A stretch of 64,000 bases of DNA from Cacajao melanocephalus (lineage: Eukaryota; Chordata; Mammalia; Primates; Pitheciidae). Below are positions 1-11,523 of this stretch, one piece after another. The DNA lies in contig CAUYLG010013797.1 in NCBI GenBank assembly GCA_963573385.1, positions 24,698 to 88,697 of the forward strand. The letters are read 5' to 3'. The translations under genes and the position numbers were made by a program. The first letter of the stretch is position 1, and each line of letters starts with the position of its first letter. The notes beneath the pieces were generated by a model that did no database searches, had not been told where the DNA came from, and worked only from the letters and a program-made list of their open reading frames with translations.

Positions 1-57
1 GCTCAAATAGTTGTTTAATTCATAATGAAGCAGGAAAATGTAAGGATATAACTAATT

Positions 58-205
58 GATGTGGTAGGCTGTGTCCTCACCCAAATCTCATCTTGAATTG
101 TAGCTCCCATAATTCCCATGTGTCGCAGGAGGGACCCAGTGGGAGGTAATTGAATCATGGGGGTGGGTCTCTCTCATGATAGTGAATAAGTTTCATGAGA
201 TCTGA
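58..205 (+). mobile_element. MaLR LTR fragment (THE1/MST type)
   Basis: Characteristic LTR wording of the THE1/MSTA group, such as CCCAAATCTCATCTTGAATT, the GGGAGGTAATTGAATCATGG stretch and TGAATAAGT. It is cut off around 205, where Alu sequence begins. LTR only; no coding sequence. Confidence 0.85.
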
Positions 206-297
206 TTGCAGTGAGCTATGAACATGCCACTGCACTCCAGCCTGGGTGAGAGACCAAGACCCTGTCCCCGGCCTCTTTAAAGAATAAAAAAAAATTC
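206..297 (+). mobile_element. Alu right-end fragment
   Basis: TGCAGTGAGCTATG through CACTCCAGCCTGGGTGAGAGACCAAGACCCTGTC, ending in an A-rich tail. Only the last ~85 bases of an Alu, abutting the LTR fragment. Confidence 0.85.
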
Positions 298-1364
298 CCC
301 CAAACCCAAACTTCATCTCACTTGACTCTCTTTGAAACTCTCAAGGCTTCTAAGGAAGCCCTTCGTTTGTTTCTCCAACTCCTTTCTTAATTCCTTGGAG
401 GAATCCTCTCTCCCTCTTCCCTACCTGTCTTCTGGCCCCACAGAGGCCTAGATGACCTGAGCTCACTCCCTCTTTCCTGTTCCCATTGCCTGAACCCTCT
501 ACCCTCTGTCCCAAGATTTAGGGCTTCTCCTCTTACCTTCTAACAAGAAAACTGTGTGGAAGAAATTAGACTCCAATGCTTGAGAGAAAAAAAGGTACAA
601 GTTGTATCCTGAAGAGGCAGTCAGTCTTTGATACATTCTATCTAGAACGGTCAGTAGTATACTCATAGGAAACAAGTTGTCAATAAACTTTTATGCAGAG
701 CAAAGTGACAGTGCACACATGTTCATACTCTCTCTGATGGCGTCTTATCAGAAGTATTCAAGACCACCCTAAAGATGATAAAACAGACAGAGACAAGCTT
801 ATCTGGCTCCAAAACACCCTTAAACTGGATGATGCAATCATTGAGGGAAACTCTCCCCCAGAGTGAGTGGAGGTTACCAATTCCCAGTTCCGTATGAATC
901 CTTCAAGTCTTGTTCTTCAAAAGTCAAGGGTTAAAACAGACAGAATAGCTAAAATATCCTAAAACATAAAATGGATAAGCATCCTTATCAAGAAATAATA
1001 TTGATAAAGTTTCTCATTTGGAGTTTTCTCTCCCACCAGGTGGGAGTATATTTTAAAAATTAATCCACTGAAAGGAGGAGTATGATTGACTCATCGAGGA
1101 GGGAGATTTACAGAATTAACTTTCCTTTGTCTGTATCTCACTGAAAATCGTAACCCTTCAGTTATAGTTTCCATCTTAGTAAGAATACTAAGATTTCAAA
1201 AATTATTACATATAAACTACAGTCTTAACCTCCTCACCCCCAGGTTTAAAAAATGTAGCTACCTGGTTTTCTGAGACATTATTTTTTGTTTGGAGGAAGA
1301 AATTAAGAGTCTGAGTGCAGAGCGCTGGGGTTGGTGGTGGGGATGAACTGTAAGTCAAAATGAG
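298..1364. other. DNAJC3 intron, no recognised element
   Basis: Pyrimidine-rich, then AT-rich intronic sequence. I see no gene, RNA or repeat family that I can name. Confidence 0.5.
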
Positions 1365-1510
1365 ATCTTACTGGGGTGATGAAATGGTCTAAAACTGTGG
1401 TGATGGTTGTGCAACTTGGTAAACTTATTTTTAAAAAATCATGCAATTGTACATTTGAAATGAGCAATTTTATGTTATATAAATTATGTCTTCATAAAAT
1501 TATTTTATAA
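1365..1510 (+). mobile_element. Old L1 (L1M) 3' end fragment
   Basis: The GATGAAATGGTCTAAAACTG ... GGTGATGGTTGTGCAAC ... CATTTGAAATGAGCAATTTT order is that of the mammalian-wide L1 3' UTR. Diverged and short. Confidence 0.6.
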
Positions 1511-2114
1511 AGAGGCAGTGTGCAGAACTCTGAAAACCACTTTATACCCCTTTTAGTAAGGTATTACTCTTTTATATTTCCTTCTAAATTCCTTCTTTCT
1601 TATTGTACTTTAACCCCTTTAGTATCAGATCTTTTTTTAAATCTTACAACCTCTAAAAAAGGTGGCCCCTTCTTTTAGTTTCCCTATGTGCTTCATTATT
1701 TTGGTTATTTTATACGTAAAAAAATACTTAGAAAATATAACTAGGAGGCAAAATAAAAACTCAAGTTACTTTATTCTGCAGAGCTATATGTAAGAAAGTG
1801 AGAAACGTGCATTCCCTCCTTCATTCTTCTGTGTCCTTTCACATGCCTACATATATTTGCTTCCTGGTAAGTTTGCAAGACCCAGGTCTTCTGAGTCTAG
1901 ATCTGTTGTTCATGCTCGTGGACCATATTGCTAGGACTGAGGGGCCTACCTTGCTACATCCAGTCATCAGATAAGCCAGTTTTCCCAGTATCTCTTTACC
2001 CTTTTTACCCAGTGAACTTAAGTATTTGGAATGGTTGACCCTTGTGTATATTATGGATATCAGATTTAAGAGATTAAAAACTCTGCTTAATTTAACTTTT
2101 AATTTTCCTTATAG

Positions 2115-2267
2115 CTCAAATCTAATCCAAGTGAAAATGAAGAAAAGGAAGCACAGTCTCAACTTATAAAATCTGATGAAATGCAGCGTTTGCGTTCACA
2201 AGCACTTGATGCTTTTGAAAGTGGAGATTATATTGCTGCTATAGCCTTCCTTGATAAGATTTTAGAG
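2115..2267 (+). CDS. DNAJC3: DNAJC3 coding exon 5 (residues 132-182)
   Basis: First DNAJC3 exon in the window; the four upstream exons lie outside it. It opens after an AG acceptor (2113-2114), closes before GT (2268), and is exactly 51 codons in phase 0, beginning LKSNPSENEE and ending FLDKILE. DNAJC3 (p58IPK/ERdj6) is an ER-lumenal J-domain co-chaperone of BiP that binds unfolded clients through TPR repeats and limits PERK/PKR signalling. This exon covers the end of one TPR unit, a charged Glu/Lys linker and the first helix of the next TPR (around residues 154-187). Residue numbers are counted back from the stop and assume the known 504-residue human protein. The match is to the protein sequence as I know it; no search was run. 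Confidence 0.96.
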
Positions 2268-2617
2268 GTAAGGATATACTTTGACATGTCACATACCACA
2301 AAAACCTAGGCAGGAGAAAATCAGGTTGGTCCTTGGGCTTTCAGCTCTTAAGTATAAGGTAGCGTTTATGTAGAAAAAACTTAGACAGAAGTTTTCAGTA
2401 AATGCACTGAATGTGCTATGGCATGAGAGTTAAATATGTTTATACATTGTTTGCTTTGCTATTTTAGTTTGGTTTTGTATTTTTTTGGGAAGAAAACTCT
2501 AGTGGTTAGATAATGGGATAAAAGATGAAAGAGATGGTTGCAGTAAAAGGAAAAATGATGTTCGGAGGAAAGAGGAATGTTTAGAGAAAAATTTCTAACA
2601 ATAAGGCAGTTAAAGAG

Positions 2618-2766
2618 TTGATAGTATGTGCCTATAGTCCTAGCTACTTGGGAGCTGAGGCTTGAGGATCACTTGAGCCCAGGAATTTGAGGCTGCAGTG
2701 AGCTGTGATTGTACCACTGTACTGCAGCCTGGGCGACAGAACGGGACCCTGTCTAAAAATATTAGT
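2618..2766 (+). mobile_element. Alu monomer-type fragment
   Basis: A single Alu arm (GTGCCTATAGTCCTAGCTAC to ACAGAACGGGACCCTGTC) with the AluJ/FLAM-like AGGCTGCAGTGAGCTGTGAT. It lies directly upstream of a full Alu. Confidence 0.85.
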
Positions 2767-2771
2767 AATTG

Positions 2772-3066
2772 GCCGAATACCATGGCTCATGCCTGTAATC
2801 CCAGCACTTTGGGAGGTCGAGTTGGGTGGATCATTTGAGGCCAGAAGTTTGAGACCAGCCTGGCCAAGATGGTGAAACCCTGCCTCTACAAAAAAAAAAA
2901 AAAAAAAAAAAGGCTAGATGTGGTGGTACGTGCTTGTGATCCCAGCTACTCAGGAGGCTAAGGCACGAGAATCGTTTGAACCTGAGACGCGGAGGTTGCG
3001 GTGAGCCAAGATTGCGCCACTGCACTCCATCTTGGGTCAGAGAGTGAGACTCTGTCTCAAAAAAGG
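2772..3066 (+). mobile_element. Alu element, full length
   Basis: Dimeric Alu with a 22-A middle linker and an A-rich tail; diverged from young Alu consensus. Confidence 0.95.
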
Positions 3067-3741
3067 AAAAGTTAATAATTATTGATAGGCTCCAGAGAGT
3101 TCTAGCTAGGGATACGTAAGTCTAGGTTTCTTTGCTTTTGAAGGATTTAATGACAACTGATTCCCAAAGGAAGTCTACTGAAATATTCACATGGAAGCAG
3201 TAGTAATTCACATTTATTTATGATTTTCACAGTAATTCGATATACAGTTTCATTTAATCTTGGCAGTGAACATGTGCAGAATGGGCATTTCATTGATAAT
3301 TTTACAGAAGATTTTGTGACAAGGTCCAGTAGAACTCATGTTTTATTAGGTGATTTTGTTTATGCTTTATTAAGGACATATAGTTTATATTTTTACCTTC
3401 CTATAATACTATCCATTTTGACCTAGGTTATTGTCCATGATATTTATGTGTAATGTTGATTTTGATATTTTCATATATGTGAAAAGTTGATATGACTTGA
3501 GAACAGCTCTAAGAAATATGCAAAGATACTTCCACCAGCCTTATTGATGAGCTCTTGAGTTTATGATTTGAAGAATACTATTGTGTTTACTAAACCCTTA
3601 TGGACTTTTTGATAAAATAGGAATGGTGAAGCCTCAACCTCCTGCCCTCTCACGATATTTTTTTCTTTCTTTTTTCTTGATATAAGCATTTATTTTTAAG
3701 GAGGTGACATTTTACAGAAGACAATTTCTTTAAATATATTT

Positions 3742-3980
3742 TTTAGAGACTGGGTCTCTGTTACCTAGACTGGAGTGCAGTGGTACGATTATAGCCCACT
3801 GTAACTTCAAACTCCTGAGCTCAAGTGATCCTCCCACCTTAGCCTCCTGAGTAGCTGGGACCACAGGTGTGTCCCACCACACCCAGTTGATACTTTTTTT
3901 TTAACTTTATGTAGAGATGAGATCTTGCTATGTTGCCTAAGCTGGTCTGGAATTACAGGCATAAGCTACTGTGCCCAGCT
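3742..3980 (-). mobile_element. Alu element (AluJ-like), truncated
   Basis: Antisense Alu (AGAGACTGGGTCTCTGTTAC onward) with an internal deletion in the second arm. Opposite orientation to the Alu at 2772. Confidence 0.9.
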
Positions 3981-4441
3981 GAGAATTTAATTTAGTTATT
4001 AGCAGAAAAAAATATTTTGCTAATTTAGAACCTAGATTTTATTTTTAGAGTAGAAATTAGAATTGTTAAGTATAAAAATCTGATAACAGAATATTCTCTT
4101 CAAATATGCTTCACTAGGAACAACCCTCCGATAGTAAATGTTATGTTTTCTTATTTTCTGTATCTTAGAGTTACATAACTGAAGGCAGTAAGAAAAGGGC
4201 CTTGCTATTATATATATCCCTTCCCCCATTAGAATTCATTTACACCATTTTTGGAGAAACTATTTTCTCACATCAGTTTTGTCCCATTTAAATTGTATTA
4301 GATTTTAATATTTGCACAATATGTCATCATATTAATTGAGAATGCTTTATATTGATAAAATATGTAGATTAAAAAATATGTGGAATTCAACAATGTGGAT
4401 AATTTTTTTTTTCTTAAAGTGTTGTTCTTTTGTTCGTCAAG
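3981..4441. other. DNAJC3 intron sequence
   Basis: AT-rich intron. The exon 6 acceptor is preceded by a strong T-run (4404-4412) about 30 bases upstream. Nothing else recognised. Confidence 0.5.
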
Positions 4442-4623
4442 GTTTGTGTTTGGGATGCAGAACTACGGGAACTTCGAGCTGAATGTTTTATAAAAGAAGG
4501 AGAACCTAGGAAAGCTATAAGTGACTTAAAAGCTGCATCAAAGTTGAAGAATGATAATACTGAGGCGTTTTATAAAATAAGCACACTATACTACCAACTA
4601 GGAGACCATGAACTGTCCCTCAG
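4442..4623 (+). CDS. DNAJC3: DNAJC3 coding exon 6 (residues 183-243)
   Basis: Sixty codons plus two bases, from VCVWDAELRE to GDHELSL, with Ser243 split across the next junction. The AG acceptor is at 4440-4441 and the GT donor at 4624. It encodes TPR units around residues 188-255; the recurring Ala/Gly/Tyr pattern of TPR helix pairs is visible (for example KAISDLKAAS and EAFYKISTLYYQLGDHE). An ATG upstream at 4430 is in frame but lies in the intron, on the other side of the acceptor, so it is not a start. Only about 455 bp of intron separates it from the next exon. Confidence 0.96.
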
Positions 4624-4911
4624 GTCAGTTCTCCTGTTTTATTGTTGGCAGTAAGATGATCTCATCTTGTTTTAACATTTTAATATTAAATTAATAAGAT
4701 GGTGGTTAAGGCTGTGTTTATATTGTATATCCATTTATATATTTTGTGTTATTCCCAAGTTACTTTAATTCCATGTAGTTTGTTTTCATGAAGCTGCTTC
4801 TTAAAATAAATAGGAAGGCTATTATATTTATAGAAACAAAATGGAGTATTTACTGTATAATGCTAATAAGTCATTTTTATTTGAATTAACAAATGTATGC
4901 ATGGTACAATG

Positions 4912-4932
4912 TCATATATATATATATATAAG
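4912..4932. repeat. (TA)n microsatellite
   Basis: Run of alternating T and A in the intron between exons 6 and 7. Confidence 0.9.
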
Positions 4933-5078
4933 TGTATATAGTAAATTATAAGTCTCAGTATGTTTTTAATTGTTGCAAACAAAAAATATTTTTATTGTGA
5001 TTTCTGTATTTAGTGTGGAAAACTACTCATTGATTGTTTTGACATGAAGTATTTTCCTTTTTTTAAATATGTGAACAG

Positions 5079-5198
5079 TGAAGTTCGGGAATGTCTTAAA
5101 CTTGACCAGGATCATAAAAGGTGTTTTGCACACTATAAACAAGTAAAGAAACTTAATAAGCTTATTGAATCAGCTGAAGAGCTCATCAGAGATGGCAG
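5079..5198 (+). CDS. DNAJC3: DNAJC3 coding exon 7 (residues 243-283)
   Basis: Forty codons' worth of sequence entered at the third base of Ser243 and left two bases into Arg283. AG lies at 5077-5078 and GT at 5199. The encoded stretch contains Cys248 and Cys258, spaced ten residues apart. In the known p58IPK structure these form a lumenal disulfide, which fits an ER protein. The exon ends in the linker ESAEELIRDG between two TPR sub-domains. The downstream intron is 6.0 kb and carries antisense L1 and Alu sequence. Confidence 0.96.
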
Positions 5199-6160
5199 GT
5201 GAGAATATGGTTGTCCCAACTATCCAGCCTTTCCTTATATGTTGGGTTGTGGGCTGAGGAGTAGAACTGCTCTTTTACTCCTCAGCCATTGAGGATGGGG
5301 TATTCTAGATAGCCCTGGGCCTTAGCAAAACTACCAGAATTGTACATTTTTGGAATAGGGAAGAATGTAAATAATAGTAACTGTGTAGCATCCTTACCAG
5401 CAGACTTAACTTGTGTTACACCAAATATTTATTATCTCCTATATCAGGCACTGAGCTATGTACTGAGGGTACAGAAATGAATTTGATGATAGTTTTTGTT
5501 CTTAAGAAGTTTATAGCATTGCATGGGAAACAGATATATGAACTGATTATTAAAAGACAATGTGATAACAAAGTGATAGAATATACAGAGGATAATGGGA
5601 GTATTTACTCCAAGCCAGGATGGTGAAGGCAAGGAGTAAAAGAAAAGCTTTTTAAAGAGAAGATGATAGTATTTAAATCCTAATCCTAAAGAGTAAATAA
5701 GAGTGGGCAGAGGTAAGAGGCTGTGTCTGTGTGAGTGTTGTTTATAGGGGGTTTATAGGCTGGCAGGAGGACTGAAGAGAGTAGAGGGCACTGCAGACAA
5801 AACTGCCTAATAGAAAATAGACTCCAATTCCTGTACTTTTAGTACCTTTGTAAATTGCCATCATGAGAATGCTTTACTCAGTTTCCCCCAACATCTTGCA
5901 GACTATAATGTCTTGTAAAACTATAGTACATTGTCACAATCAGGATATTGACATGGGTGCAGTCAAGATACAGAACAATTCCATCCCAACAAGGGCCCTT
6001 CATGTTGCCTTTGATAGCCACAACTACTTCCCTCTTGATCCTATCCCTTCCTTAGCTGAGCTTGAGGCAAGCATGAATCTATTCTTCACTTCTAGAATTT
6101 TGTTATTTTAAGAATGTTACATAAATGGAATCATACAATATATAAACTTTTGGGATGGCT
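5199..6160. other. DNAJC3 intron, possible ancient repeat
   Basis: Intronic sequence. Around 5420-5720 the wording (ATCAGGCACTGAGCTATGTACTGAGG) resembles an old L2/MIR-age repeat, but I cannot assign it. The remainder is unrecognised. Confidence 0.4.
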
Positions 6161-6161
6161 T

Positions 6162-6318
6162 TTTTTTTTTTTTAAGACAATCTCACTATGTTGCCTACCT
6201 GTTCACAGGTGCAGTCACAGTGCACTGCAGCCTTGAACTCTTAGCCTCAAGTAATCCTTCTGCCTCAGCCTCCTGAGTAGCTGGGACTTCAGATGCACAT
6301 CACCACAGCTGGCAGGAT
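6162..6318 (-). mobile_element. Alu left-arm fragment
   Basis: Poly(T) followed by antisense Alu sequence to CCACAGCTGGC; one arm only, old. Confidence 0.85.
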
Positions 6319-6329
6319 AGGCTTTTTTC

Positions 6330-8225
6330 CCTCTCATTCGAATTCTCTATAGAGATTTATCCATATCGTATCAATAATTCCTCCTTGTTTACTGTTGAGT
6401 AGTTTCCATTGTATGGATTTACTGCAGCTTGTTTAACCGTTTATCCATTGCAGGACATTTTGGGCTATTTCCAGTTTTTGGCCATTATGAATAATGCTGT
6501 TTTAATATACAGGTGTTTTTGTGAACATAAGTCTTCATTTCTCTGGAATAAATGCCAGTAATGCAGTTGCTGGGCTGTGCAGTAGTTGCATGTTTTGTTT
6601 ATAAAAAGTTGCCAGATGGATTTGCAGAGTGGCTGTACCATTTTTACATTCCCACCAGTAACAAATGAGTGATCTAGTTTTTGGTATGCTTGACAGCCTT
6701 TGGTGGTGTTAAAATTTTTTAAAAATTTAGCCATTCTTGCAGGTGAGCTGTGATATCTCATTGTAGTTTTAATTTACATTTTCCTAATAGCTAATGGTGA
6801 ATATCATCGCATGTATTTATTTGCTATTTGTATATCTTCTTTGGTGAAATGTCCCTTCATGTCTTTTGCCCATGTTTTAATTGGATGGTTTGGTTTTTTT
6901 AACTCTTGAGTTTTGAGAGTTCTGTAGATTTTCTAGACATTAGTCCTTTGTCAGATATGTGGTTTGCAAATACTTTCTCCTATTCCTGTGGGCTTATCAT
7001 TTCATCCTCTTAACAGCTCTGTCATTTGGCATATACACATTTTGGATTGTTACATGGTAGACTGGTGGATTGACCCATCTATCATTCTATATTGTCCCTC
7101 TCTGGTAATTTTCTTTGTTGTTTTATGTGATATTATAGCTTGTCTTGCTTTCCTCTAATATTTACATGGTGTATTATTTTCCATCCTTTTACTTTCAACT
7201 TGCTTATATTCATTGTAAGTTTCTTGTAGATAGCCTATAGTTAGGTTATTTTTTTTAATGCACTCTGCTAATCTTTTCATTGATATATTTAAACCATTTA
7301 CCTTTAATGTAATTTTATATTAGGGCTTAAATCTTCCATTTTATTATTTTCTGTTCTTTGTTTTTCTGTTTTCTTTTTCTATTGGTTACTTTAACGTATT
7401 TTTAGAATTCAATTTTTACTCATCTGTAGAGTTTCTGCACATATCTCTTTGTATAGCTTTTTTTAGTATTTGCTGTCGTATAACACAACTTACGAGAGTC
7501 TACTGGTGTCATTTTAGCAGTGGAGTAAAAGAGCCTTTCTTCCTTTTACATTTCGTTTACCTTCTCCTGTTTACAATATAATTGTCTTAAATATTTCCGG
7601 AACCACATATGTGCCCGTATTTTTGTTTACCATGTTTTCTTTCTTTTTAATGTTCCAGGGTTCTATCGTTTATCCTTTTCTTTCTGTTTAGAGAACTTCC
7701 TTAGGGTAGGTCTTCCCTAGCTTCCTTTATCCGAGAATGTCTTGATTTCACATTGAGTCCTGGAGGAGATTTTCTCTGGGTGTAGGATTCTGGGTTAACA
7801 TTGATTTTTTTATAGCACTTGAAAAATTTTGCAATACTACTTTCTGGCCTCCATGATTTCTGATGAGAAATCCTTTGTCATCCTGAATGCTTTTCCCTCT
7901 AAAGATAGGGTAACATTTTCCTGTTTTTCAAGATTTTTTTTTCTTTGAGTCTTTAGTGTTCAGAAGTTTATGATGTGTCTTGGCATGGATTTCTTTATGT
8001 TCATCCTATTTGGAGTTCACTTTGCTCTTTGAATATGTAGGTTTATGTCCGCCCCCAAATTTCGGAACTTTTCAGCCATTCTTTAAGTACTTTGTCAGTT
8101 CTCTTTCTTCTTAGACTATGATGTCATAAATCTTAGGTCTTTTGTTACAACCTCATAGGTCCCTGAGGCTCTTCATTTTTTAGAAGTCTGTTTTCTCTTT
8201 ATTGTTGAGTTTGGTGATTTCTTTT
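6330..8225 (-). mobile_element. Old antisense L1, first segment
   Basis: The - strand carries L1 ORF2 3'-end sequence. The + strand shows the familiar reversed wording (TTCCATTGTATGGATTTACTG, GAATAATGCTGTTTTAATA, CCTTTGTCAGATATGTGG). From about 7,050 onward it is more diverged but keeps L1-like reading. Continues after the Alu cluster. Confidence 0.75.
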
Positions 8226-8227
8226 CA

Positions 8228-8345
8228 CTATACCTTAAACTCCTGGACTCAAGCAGTTCTCCTGCCTCAATCTCCCTAGTAGCTAGGACCATAGGCACAT
8301 GCCACCACACCTGGCTAATTTTTAAAATTTTTTCGTAGAGAAGGG
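8228..8345 (-). mobile_element. Alu internal fragment
   Basis: Antisense Alu middle portion (AAACTCCTGGACTCAAGCAG to CCACCACACCTGGCTAATTT) without its ends. Confidence 0.8.
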
Positions 8346-8386
8346 TCCGTCTCTGTCCCCTTAATTTTGTTGTTCTATAAAACAAT

Positions 8387-8684
<298 letters not shown>

Positions 8685-8689
8685 AAAAT

Positions 8690-9000
8690 TTTTTTTTTCG
8701 AGACAGTATCTCGCGCTGTAACCAGGCTGGAGTGCGGCAGTGGTGCAATCTCAGCTCACTGCAATCTCTGCCTCCAGAGATTCTCTGAGGTTCAAGAGAT
8801 TCTCCCGCCTTAGCCTCCAGAGCGCTGGGATTACAGGCACGTGCCACCATGCCCAGCTAATTTTTGTATTTTTTTTTTTTTTTTAGTAGAGACGAGGTTT
8901 TACCATGTTGGCCAGGTTGGTCTTGAACTAACCTCATGATCCGCCCACCTCAGCCTCCCAAACTGCTGGGATTACAGGCATGAGCAAATGCGCCCAGCCT
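8690..9000 (-). mobile_element. Alu element
   Basis: Second antisense Alu, with a 16-T middle stretch. Followed by a further ~45-bp Alu scrap (9008-9053). Confidence 0.95.
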
Positions 9001-9054
9001 CAAAACAAATTTTTTATAGAGACATTGTTTCACTGTGTTGTCCAGGCTGGTAAG

Positions 9055-10175
9055 TTAGGTAATTTCTGTCACTCCAGTTCACTGATTCTTTTCTTTTCCC
9101 TTCATTCTGCATTCAATAAGGCTTTTTATTTTGTTTTTTATATTTTTTAGTTCTAAACCTCCATTTGGCTATTTTTTAAATTTTTTATTTCTTTGCTACT
9201 TTCTACTACTTGGCTGAGGTATTTTTTTCATTTGCTTCAAGCATGTTTATAATTGATGCTTTTTTAAAATGGCTGCTTTAAAATCTTTGTCAGATAATTC
9301 TAGTATCTCTGTTCTCTTGGTGGCATGTATTGATTGTCGTTTTTCATTCAGTTTGAGATCTTCCTAGTCCTTGGTTGGATGAGTGGTTTTTGATTGAAAC
9401 CTGGGATCTTCAATTTGTTATGTCTGTTTTGTATTTAGGCTTCTTTTGGCTGGCTTTTGACACTGTTCCAGCAAAGCAGGGAAGCGGGTGGTGGACGCCA
9501 CCTTGTTACAGCTGGGTAGAAGTGGAAGTTTCCTACTTGGCCTTTGTGGATACCTAAGAGTCAGGGAGTTTCTTGCCACCACTTGCGCAGGGGAGAGTTT
9601 TGGCTCCTCACAGTCTCCACTGACACCACTGGGGTTGTGGGGTGGGGACTCATTACCAGCCATGGATGAAAGTCCTGTCTCCCTAGTTGGCCTTCCCTGA
9701 CACTACTGTGGTAGAGGTGTAGAGGGAAGCTTGTTACAGCCTCACCAGGGAGAAAATCTAGGCTGTATACTCATAGTGAAGAGGGGTGTGGGTTGAGGCG
9801 GGCGTGTAATTTTCTCTATTGGCTGGAGTTGAGCTGTTATGGTTAAAAAGTTTTCTGTTTGCAAGTCTGCCCTTTTCAGGTCCTCTGGCTAGAGAAAGCA
9901 GACTTCTGCAGGCTTTTGTTATTGCTGTTCTGTACCTGTTGGCATTTTTGCATTGCTGGAATTTTCAGCTCCAAGTCTGGGATATATGAAACAAAAAGGG
10001 AACCCAGGGAACGTCTTACCATGTTTTTCCTCAGGTCCTGAGTCACTGGCTAGTCTGTCTTCTCTCCTCGTTTGAAAGTTTTCTATTTTAAAATATATTT
10101 ATATATAATTTTTCGGATTTTTAGTTGTGCTTAGCTGGAGGAATTGGGAAAAATACATCTATTCCACTTTCCCAG
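9055..10175 (-). mobile_element. Old antisense L1, second segment (tentative)
   Basis: TTCACTGATTCTTTTCTTTT and AATCTTTGTCAGATAATTCTAG are typical of reversed old L1 5' regions. The part after 9,400 is richer in G/C and less certain. Probably the continuation of the element interrupted by the Alus. Confidence 0.5.
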
Positions 10176-10187
10176 AAGCTGGCTTTC

Positions 10188-10492
10188 TTTTTTCTTTTTT
10201 TTTTTTTTACTTTAAGTTTCAGGATGCAGATGGAGAATGTGGAGGTTTGTTACATAGGTAAACATGGGCCATGGTGGTTTGCTGCACCTATCAACCCGTA
10301 ACCTAGGTATTAAGCCCTGCATGTATTAGCTATTTGTCCTGATGCTCACCCTCCCCTTGCTGCCTGCCCTGCACAGGCCCTGGTGTGTGATGTTCACCTC
10401 CCTGTGTTCTCATTGTTCAGGTCTCACTTATGACTGAGAATATGCGGTATTTGGTTTTCTGTTCCTGCGTTAGTTTGCTGAGGATGATGGCA
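10188..10492 (-). mobile_element. 5'-truncated L1 3' end with target-site duplication
   Basis: Begins (on the + strand) with poly(T) and TACTTTAAGTTTCAGGATGC and runs through the reversed L1PA/PB-type 3' UTR. Flanked by the 12-bp direct repeat AAGCTGGCTTTC at 10176-10187 and 10493-10504, a clean retrotransposition signature. Confidence 0.92.
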
Positions 10493-10504
10493 AAGCTGGC
10501 TTTC

Positions 10505-11212
10505 ATTTTAAATGTTTTAGTTAAGCCTGTGTTTTAATACATTGGCATATTTACATATGAAGATTGCAGCATTTTGGGAATAATGAGCCACCATAGCATA
10601 GAAATATATTTTTTAGTTTAGTATTGTTGAGGAAAGTAACATAGTATATAACAGGATTAATACTTTTTGCTGGATTAAAGAAAATGCTGAAATGGCTTTT
10701 ATTCTTAGAAAGCTTGTACAGTTGGGAATTTAATCAGGTACCTTCTGTACGAACTACATTGTACCTTGTGAATACTTAATTAATTATATAAAATGGCATG
10801 TAATGGGCTCCATTATTTTCATGGAAGTGTGTACTGACCAAGAAATAAAACTTGATCTCTGTATTGTTCAATGTGATCAGTGTAAGTTAGACTCAACAGG
10901 ATGTTTTACTCAGTTTTGGAATTCCAAGCTTGTTTCTGTAAGGAAAGTGTATGGTTTGATTGGTACTCATAGGTATGCTTTGTTCTGTCCATCTGCGTCT
11001 TCTGTGGTCATATGTATTATCTCCTAACTCTTAACTATGGAGTGTACCTTCTATGCGACTCTAGATTAATTTAAAGGGAAAAGCCAAATCTGAAGCCATG
11101 GACTCATCCAATTGGATTGATTAAGCAACAGATGGTGAAGAGGTGAGGGGCCTTTCTGCAGCTCTGGAAATCAAATGCCATCGTTTCTTATTATGATTTG
11201 CTCATTTCTTAG
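10505..11212. other. DNAJC3 intron sequence
   Basis: AT-rich intron before exon 8 with no element that I can name. The acceptor is preceded by a TTTCTTATTATG/CTCATTTCTT pyrimidine stretch. Confidence 0.5.
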
Positions 11213-11318
11213 ATACACAGATGCTACCAGCAAATATGAATCTGTCATGAAAACAGAGCCAAGCATTGCTGAATATACAATTCGTTCAAAGGAGAGGATT
11301 TGCCACTGCTTTTCTAAG
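11213..11318 (+). CDS. DNAJC3: DNAJC3 coding exon 8 (residues 283-318)
   Basis: The exon completes Arg283 with one base and then reads 35 codons beginning YTDATSKYES and ending ICHCFSK. AG is at 11211-11212 and GT at 11319. It encodes most of a TPR (around residues 268-301) and starts the next. Cys313 lies here; its known disulfide partner Cys329 is in the next exon. The intron that follows is very short (84 bp), so exons 8 and 9 probably behave as a closely spaced splicing pair. Confidence 0.96.
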
Positions 11319-11402
11319 GTAACAGTTGACTTGTTCCCAGAAATGTGAAAACTCAACGTGTGGAATACCAACCATAAATCCTTTTCTCACATTTCCTTTT
11401 AG

Positions 11403-11523
11403 GACGAGAAGCCTGTTGAAGCTATTAGGGTATGTTCTGAAGTTTTACAGATGGAACCCGACAATGTGAATGCCCTGAAAGATCGAGCAGAGGCCTATTT
11501 GATAGAGGAAATGTACGATGAAG
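11403..11523 (+). CDS. DNAJC3: DNAJC3 coding exon 9 (residues 319-359)
   Basis: Forty codons plus one base, from DEKPVEAIRV to IEEMYDE. AG is at 11401-11402 and GT at 11524. It carries Cys329 and the last TPR units (around residues 306-373). The motif DRAEAYL is a typical TPR helix A/B packing segment. The next intron, 13.7 kb to exon 10, is the largest DNAJC3 intron fully inside the window and holds most of its repeat load. Confidence 0.96.

Noticed and set aside
4430..4432. ATG in frame with DNAJC3 exon 6
   Set aside because: It lies in the intron 12 bases before the exon; the AG at 4440-4441 is the splice acceptor and the protein continues from exon 5.
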